A stretch of DNA of 6,867 nt. It comes from JBFLVQ01 sp040758525 (lineage in GTDB: Bacteria > Acidobacteriota > Blastocatellia > Chloracidobacteriales > JADJPF01). The translations under genes and the position numbers were made by a program. The notes below the pieces were generated by a model, which saw only the letters and a list, made by a program, of their open reading frames with translations, did not search any database and was not told the origin of the DNA. Below are positions 6,201 to 6,867 of the stretch, piece after piece (the first letter of the stretch is position 1; every line of letters starts with the position of its first letter). The DNA lies in contig JBFLVQ010000515.1 in assembly GCA_040758525.1 (NCBI GenBank), positions 1 through 6,867 of the forward strand. The letters are read 5' to 3'.

Positions 6201-6867
6201 ACTTGCAGATCAACTAACAACAATTTTACTGGCCAGGGTTGATGAATAATTTGTAGTGGACTTCCATCATAAACAGAAAAAGTAGTGCGATAGATTTCAT
6301 GCCGTTGCACTATCTCTTCTAGACAATGCTCTAGTACACTTATATCTAGCTGGCCAAGGAAAGTTAGGGTAGCTTGATAATTGTAGGCCAAATTATTAGG
6401 GTTCAGTTGGTGAATGAACCATACCCGTTCTTGTGAAAAAGAGAGTGGCAGTTTGCAATTGCGTGGAACGGGCCGCAAAGAGAAGGTCTCTTCTCTCTGA
6501 TCAATCATTTTCGCTAACTCTACAATTGTAGGAGTGGCAAAGATAGTATCTAGCGGTAGTTCTATATGGAAGAGATCACGTATTCTTGCTAATAATTGGG
6601 TTGCCATAATTGAATGGCCACCCAATTCAAAAAAATTATCATATACACTCACTCTTTCCAATCCAAGTAGCTGACACCATATCTTTGCTATTGAAGCTTC
6701 AATAGGATTACTGGGTAATACCAATTCACTGATAGAGCTTTCGCCTCTTTCCGGCACCGGCAATGCTTGTCGATCTATTTTGCCATTAGGGGTTAAAGGA
6801 AATTCAGGCAAAAATAGATATGCAGACGGCAACATATATTCTGGTAGCTTCTTATTAAGGTATTCCC
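3203..6867 (-). CDS. Nonribosomal peptide synthetase, (A)-PCP-C-A-PCP, 5'-partial
   Basis: This cytoplasmic assembly-line enzyme extends a peptide held as a thioester on its carrier domains. The frame stays open to the right edge, so the start lies outside the window. The first ATG, at 6835, is internal: it encodes the Met of the A9 motif (LPEYMLP) and codons upstream of it continue the domain. Counting that Met as residue 1, the order is end of an A domain (1-28), PCP (about 40-112, Ser75), C (127-575, HHIVHDGW at 261-268), A (600-1088, YTSGSTGKPKG at 746-756), PCP (1099-1172, Ser1137) and a tail to residue 1210, ending in TAA at 3203-3205. No epimerase, methyltransferase or thioesterase is present, so the chain must pass in trans to another protein, most simply the product of the gene 15 bases downstream. 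The NRPS call is certain; the product is unknown. Confidence 0.97.
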   Translation of the reverse strand, partial: EYLNKKLPEYMLPSAYLFLPEFPLTPNGKIDRQALPVPERGESSISELVLPSNPIEASIAKIWCQLLGLERVSVYDNFFELGGHSIMATQLLARIRDLFHIELPLDTIFATPTIVELAKMIDQREETFSLRPVPRNCKLPLSFSQERVWFIHQLNPNNLAYNYQATLTFLGQLDISVLEHCLEEIVQRHEIYRTTFSVYDGSPLQIIHQPWPVKLLLVDLQVLPACQREQEFNRLLDVELKRPYDLTNLPLVRWKLIRLSEQEHVLFHFEHHIVHDGWSLHVFLRELTQLYQAFSQCQPASLPELPIQFADFAYWQRQWLEGEAGQSQLAYWKEHLTNCPNVLELPFDHPRPPIQTFQGAAPRFELSPEIWSALKELSRKRGVTLFMTMLAAFLTLLHRYSGQTDICVGSGVANRRWRETEGLIGMIINNIVLRNDLAGNPSFHDLLARVRGIALQAYTNQDIAFDKVVEAVRPERDRSRNPLFQVMFSFQDTPLLGMQVPGLEVILTRALSNGSAKFDMNLVVTPHSELNIARARAGVVEGITIIWEYNSDLFDAVTIARMIGHYQTLLTNIIADPECLISQLSLLSEAEQQQLIYQWNNTTVEFSDISVHRLIEAQAAITPHRIAIRFANSQLNYHELNCRANQLAHYLRSKGVGQEELIGICLERSLDMIVAMLAVLKTGAAYVPLDPHYPSSRLDYISRDAAIRLLISERHIEWQSGMEVFCLTENWAQLTSYDRENLVDAVDSEQIAYVIYTSGSTGKPKGVAVRHKSVVNLLSSMQQQPGIIAVDILLAVTTLSFDIAVLELLLPLTVGGQVEIASRAEIVDGVALMKKITTASITIMQATPATWQVLREVGWQGNKRLKVLCGGEALSSELAHWLSDNCGSLWNMYGPTETTIWSSVAAITTSEVDLVTIGRPLANTEMYVLDEHGELAPIGVVGELYIGGVGLSRGYWQSPELTAERFVPDQWSGEIGSRLYKTGDQARYLRDGRIVCLGRMDTQVKVRGYRIELGEIEAALSEHKNIRQAVVIAQVDQTGEKRLVAYLVTNTEIDLSITELRGFLNKRLPAYMLPVSYVFLNELPLTPNGKVDRRALLALEEDRSPLIHEYVAPRNEIETVIAGIWAEVLKLERVGVYDNFFELGGHSLLIIKATVRINEAFQVDIALPTIFESPTVAEFSEYMLRSSTQPERITKTAQLFVKLAQLSEDEVEKMLSQRTQ
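3206..3319 (-). other. C-terminal acidic helical tail, possible docking element
   Basis: The 38 residues after the last PCP belong to no catalytic domain. The final part, from KLAQLSEDEVEKML (1192-1205) to the stop, looks like an amphipathic acidic helix. Similar short tails with LSxEE-type motifs at the ends of NRPS and PKS subunits serve as docking segments. Docking by this tail is an inference from its position and character only. Confidence 0.5.
3320..3541 (-). other. Peptidyl carrier domain, glycine module
   Basis: This carrier receives glycine from the A domain before it and then holds the extended chain. The core DNFFELGGHS spans residues 1128-1137; the phosphopantetheine serine is Ser1137, codon 3425-3427. 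The helix after the serine reads LLIIKATVRI, unlike the LLATQVIS form in the next gene. It is the last domain of its protein, so it must present the chain to a C domain on another subunit. Confidence 0.95.
3425..3690 (-). repeat. Module repeat, copy 2 (A9-A10 to PCP serine)
   Basis: This is the second copy of the conserved A9-A10-PCP stretch. Its carrier serine lies 3399 bases from that of copy 3 and 3186 bases from that of copy 1. It is visibly alike to both over the FFELGGHS and NGKxDR codons. Confidence 0.7.
3572..5038 (-). other. Adenylation domain, predicted glycine-activating
   Basis: This domain activates an amino acid with ATP and loads it on the next PCP. All core motifs are present: A1 (LNYHEL, 625-630), A2 (LKTGAAYVPLDP, 670-681), A3 (YTSGSTGKPKG, 746-756), A4 (FDIAVLE, 791-797), A5 (NMYGPTETTIW, 881-891), A7 (YKTGD, 970-974), A8 (VKVRGYRIELGEIE, 994-1007) and A10 (NGKVDR, 1078-1083). 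Aligned to GrsA by hand, the pocket residues are D792, I793, L796, Q835, L858, G860, M882, I890, W891 and K1080. D-I-L-Q-L-G-M-I-W-K matches the glycine code as I remember it. Only about 50 residues separate A8 from A9, so no N-methyltransferase is inserted. Confidence 0.9.
5111..6457 (-). other. Condensation domain of the glycine module
   Basis: This domain forms the peptide bond between the upstream chain and the amino acid on the following carrier. Visible motifs are C1 (LSFSQERVWFIHQL, 131-144), C2 (RHEIYRTTF, 178-186), the catalytic C3 HHIVHDGW (261-268, second His262), C4 (FADFAYWQ, 299-306), a divergent C5 (IGMIINNIVLR, 414-424) and C7 (NPLFQVMFSFQ, 471-481). The repeated HP motifs of dual condensation/epimerization domains are absent. 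It is most likely an LCL domain given the absence of an upstream epimerase, but LCL versus DCL cannot be settled by eye. Confidence 0.93.
6500..6718 (-). other. Peptidyl carrier domain, module n
   Basis: This four-helix carrier holds the growing chain on a phosphopantetheine arm. The core DNFFELGGHS (residues 66-75) places the modified serine at Ser75, codon 6611-6613. It is followed after a short linker by a C domain with no epimerase between, so this residue is probably passed on in the L form or as glycine. Confidence 0.95.
6611..6867 (-). repeat. Module repeat, copy 1 (A9-A10 to PCP serine)
   Basis: This is the third visible copy of the conserved stretch, cut by the right edge. The GGCAACATATAT segment in its A9 region recurs exactly in copy 2 (near 3646). 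Confidence 0.65.
6752..6867 (-). other. C-terminal end of an adenylation domain (A9-A10), module n
   Basis: This is the end of the small C-terminal subdomain of an A domain whose body lies outside the window. LPEYMLP is the A9 motif and NGKIDR (residues 17-22 from the Met at 6835) is A10. Lys19 is the invariant lysine that contacts the aminoacyl-adenylate during activation. The specificity residues lie outside, so the substrate of this module cannot be read. Confidence 0.93.

Noticed and set aside
5111..6457. A dual condensation/epimerization domain
   Set aside because: The N-terminal HP-repeat motif of dual domains is absent and the C1-C3 motifs are those of ordinary condensation domains.
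3203..6835. A complete gene starting at the ATG at 6835
   Set aside because: The ATG falls inside the A9 motif of an A domain. Ten further in-frame codons run to the window edge and continue the domain, so the gene is 5'-partial.

Overview
The window is the inside of a nonribosomal peptide synthetase (NRPS) locus, read entirely from the minus strand. Two consecutive NRPS genes fill it almost completely, and only 15 bases (3188-3202) lie between them. Both genes run off the window: the upstream one lacks its 5' end (right edge) and the downstream one lacks its 3' end (left edge). I found no RNA gene, mobile element, CRISPR array or terminator.

Layout in the direction of transcription (right to left). 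Gene 1 (6867 to 3203) encodes the tail of an adenylation domain, a carrier protein, then a full module C-A-PCP, and ends with a short acidic helical tail. Gene 2 (3187 to 1) begins with a basic helical leader, then C-A, and the window ends inside its carrier protein just after the phosphopantetheine serine. At least three modules are therefore represented: one only by its end, one complete, and one nearly complete. No epimerase, methyltransferase, cyclase or thioesterase domain is present.

The chain should pass from the carrier at the right edge, through the complete module of gene 1, to the module of gene 2 across a protein-protein boundary. The binding-pocket residues of the complete module read D-I-L-Q-L-G-M-I-W-K, which I recognise as a glycine signature. 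Those of gene 2 read D-T-E-D-I-G-S-I-V-K, which I cannot assign; its two acidic pocket residues hint at a basic amino acid. The local product is therefore X-Gly-(possibly basic residue), within a longer peptide that cannot be seen here.

The organism cannot be named. Hand counts of a few lines give about 38-45% GC, low for NRPS genes of actinomycetes or myxobacteria. The domain sequences resemble those common in cyanobacteria and Chloroflexota, but I did not see the cyanobacterial repeat GCGATCGC. This looks like a conventional NRPS assembly line of unknown product rather than a new type of system.
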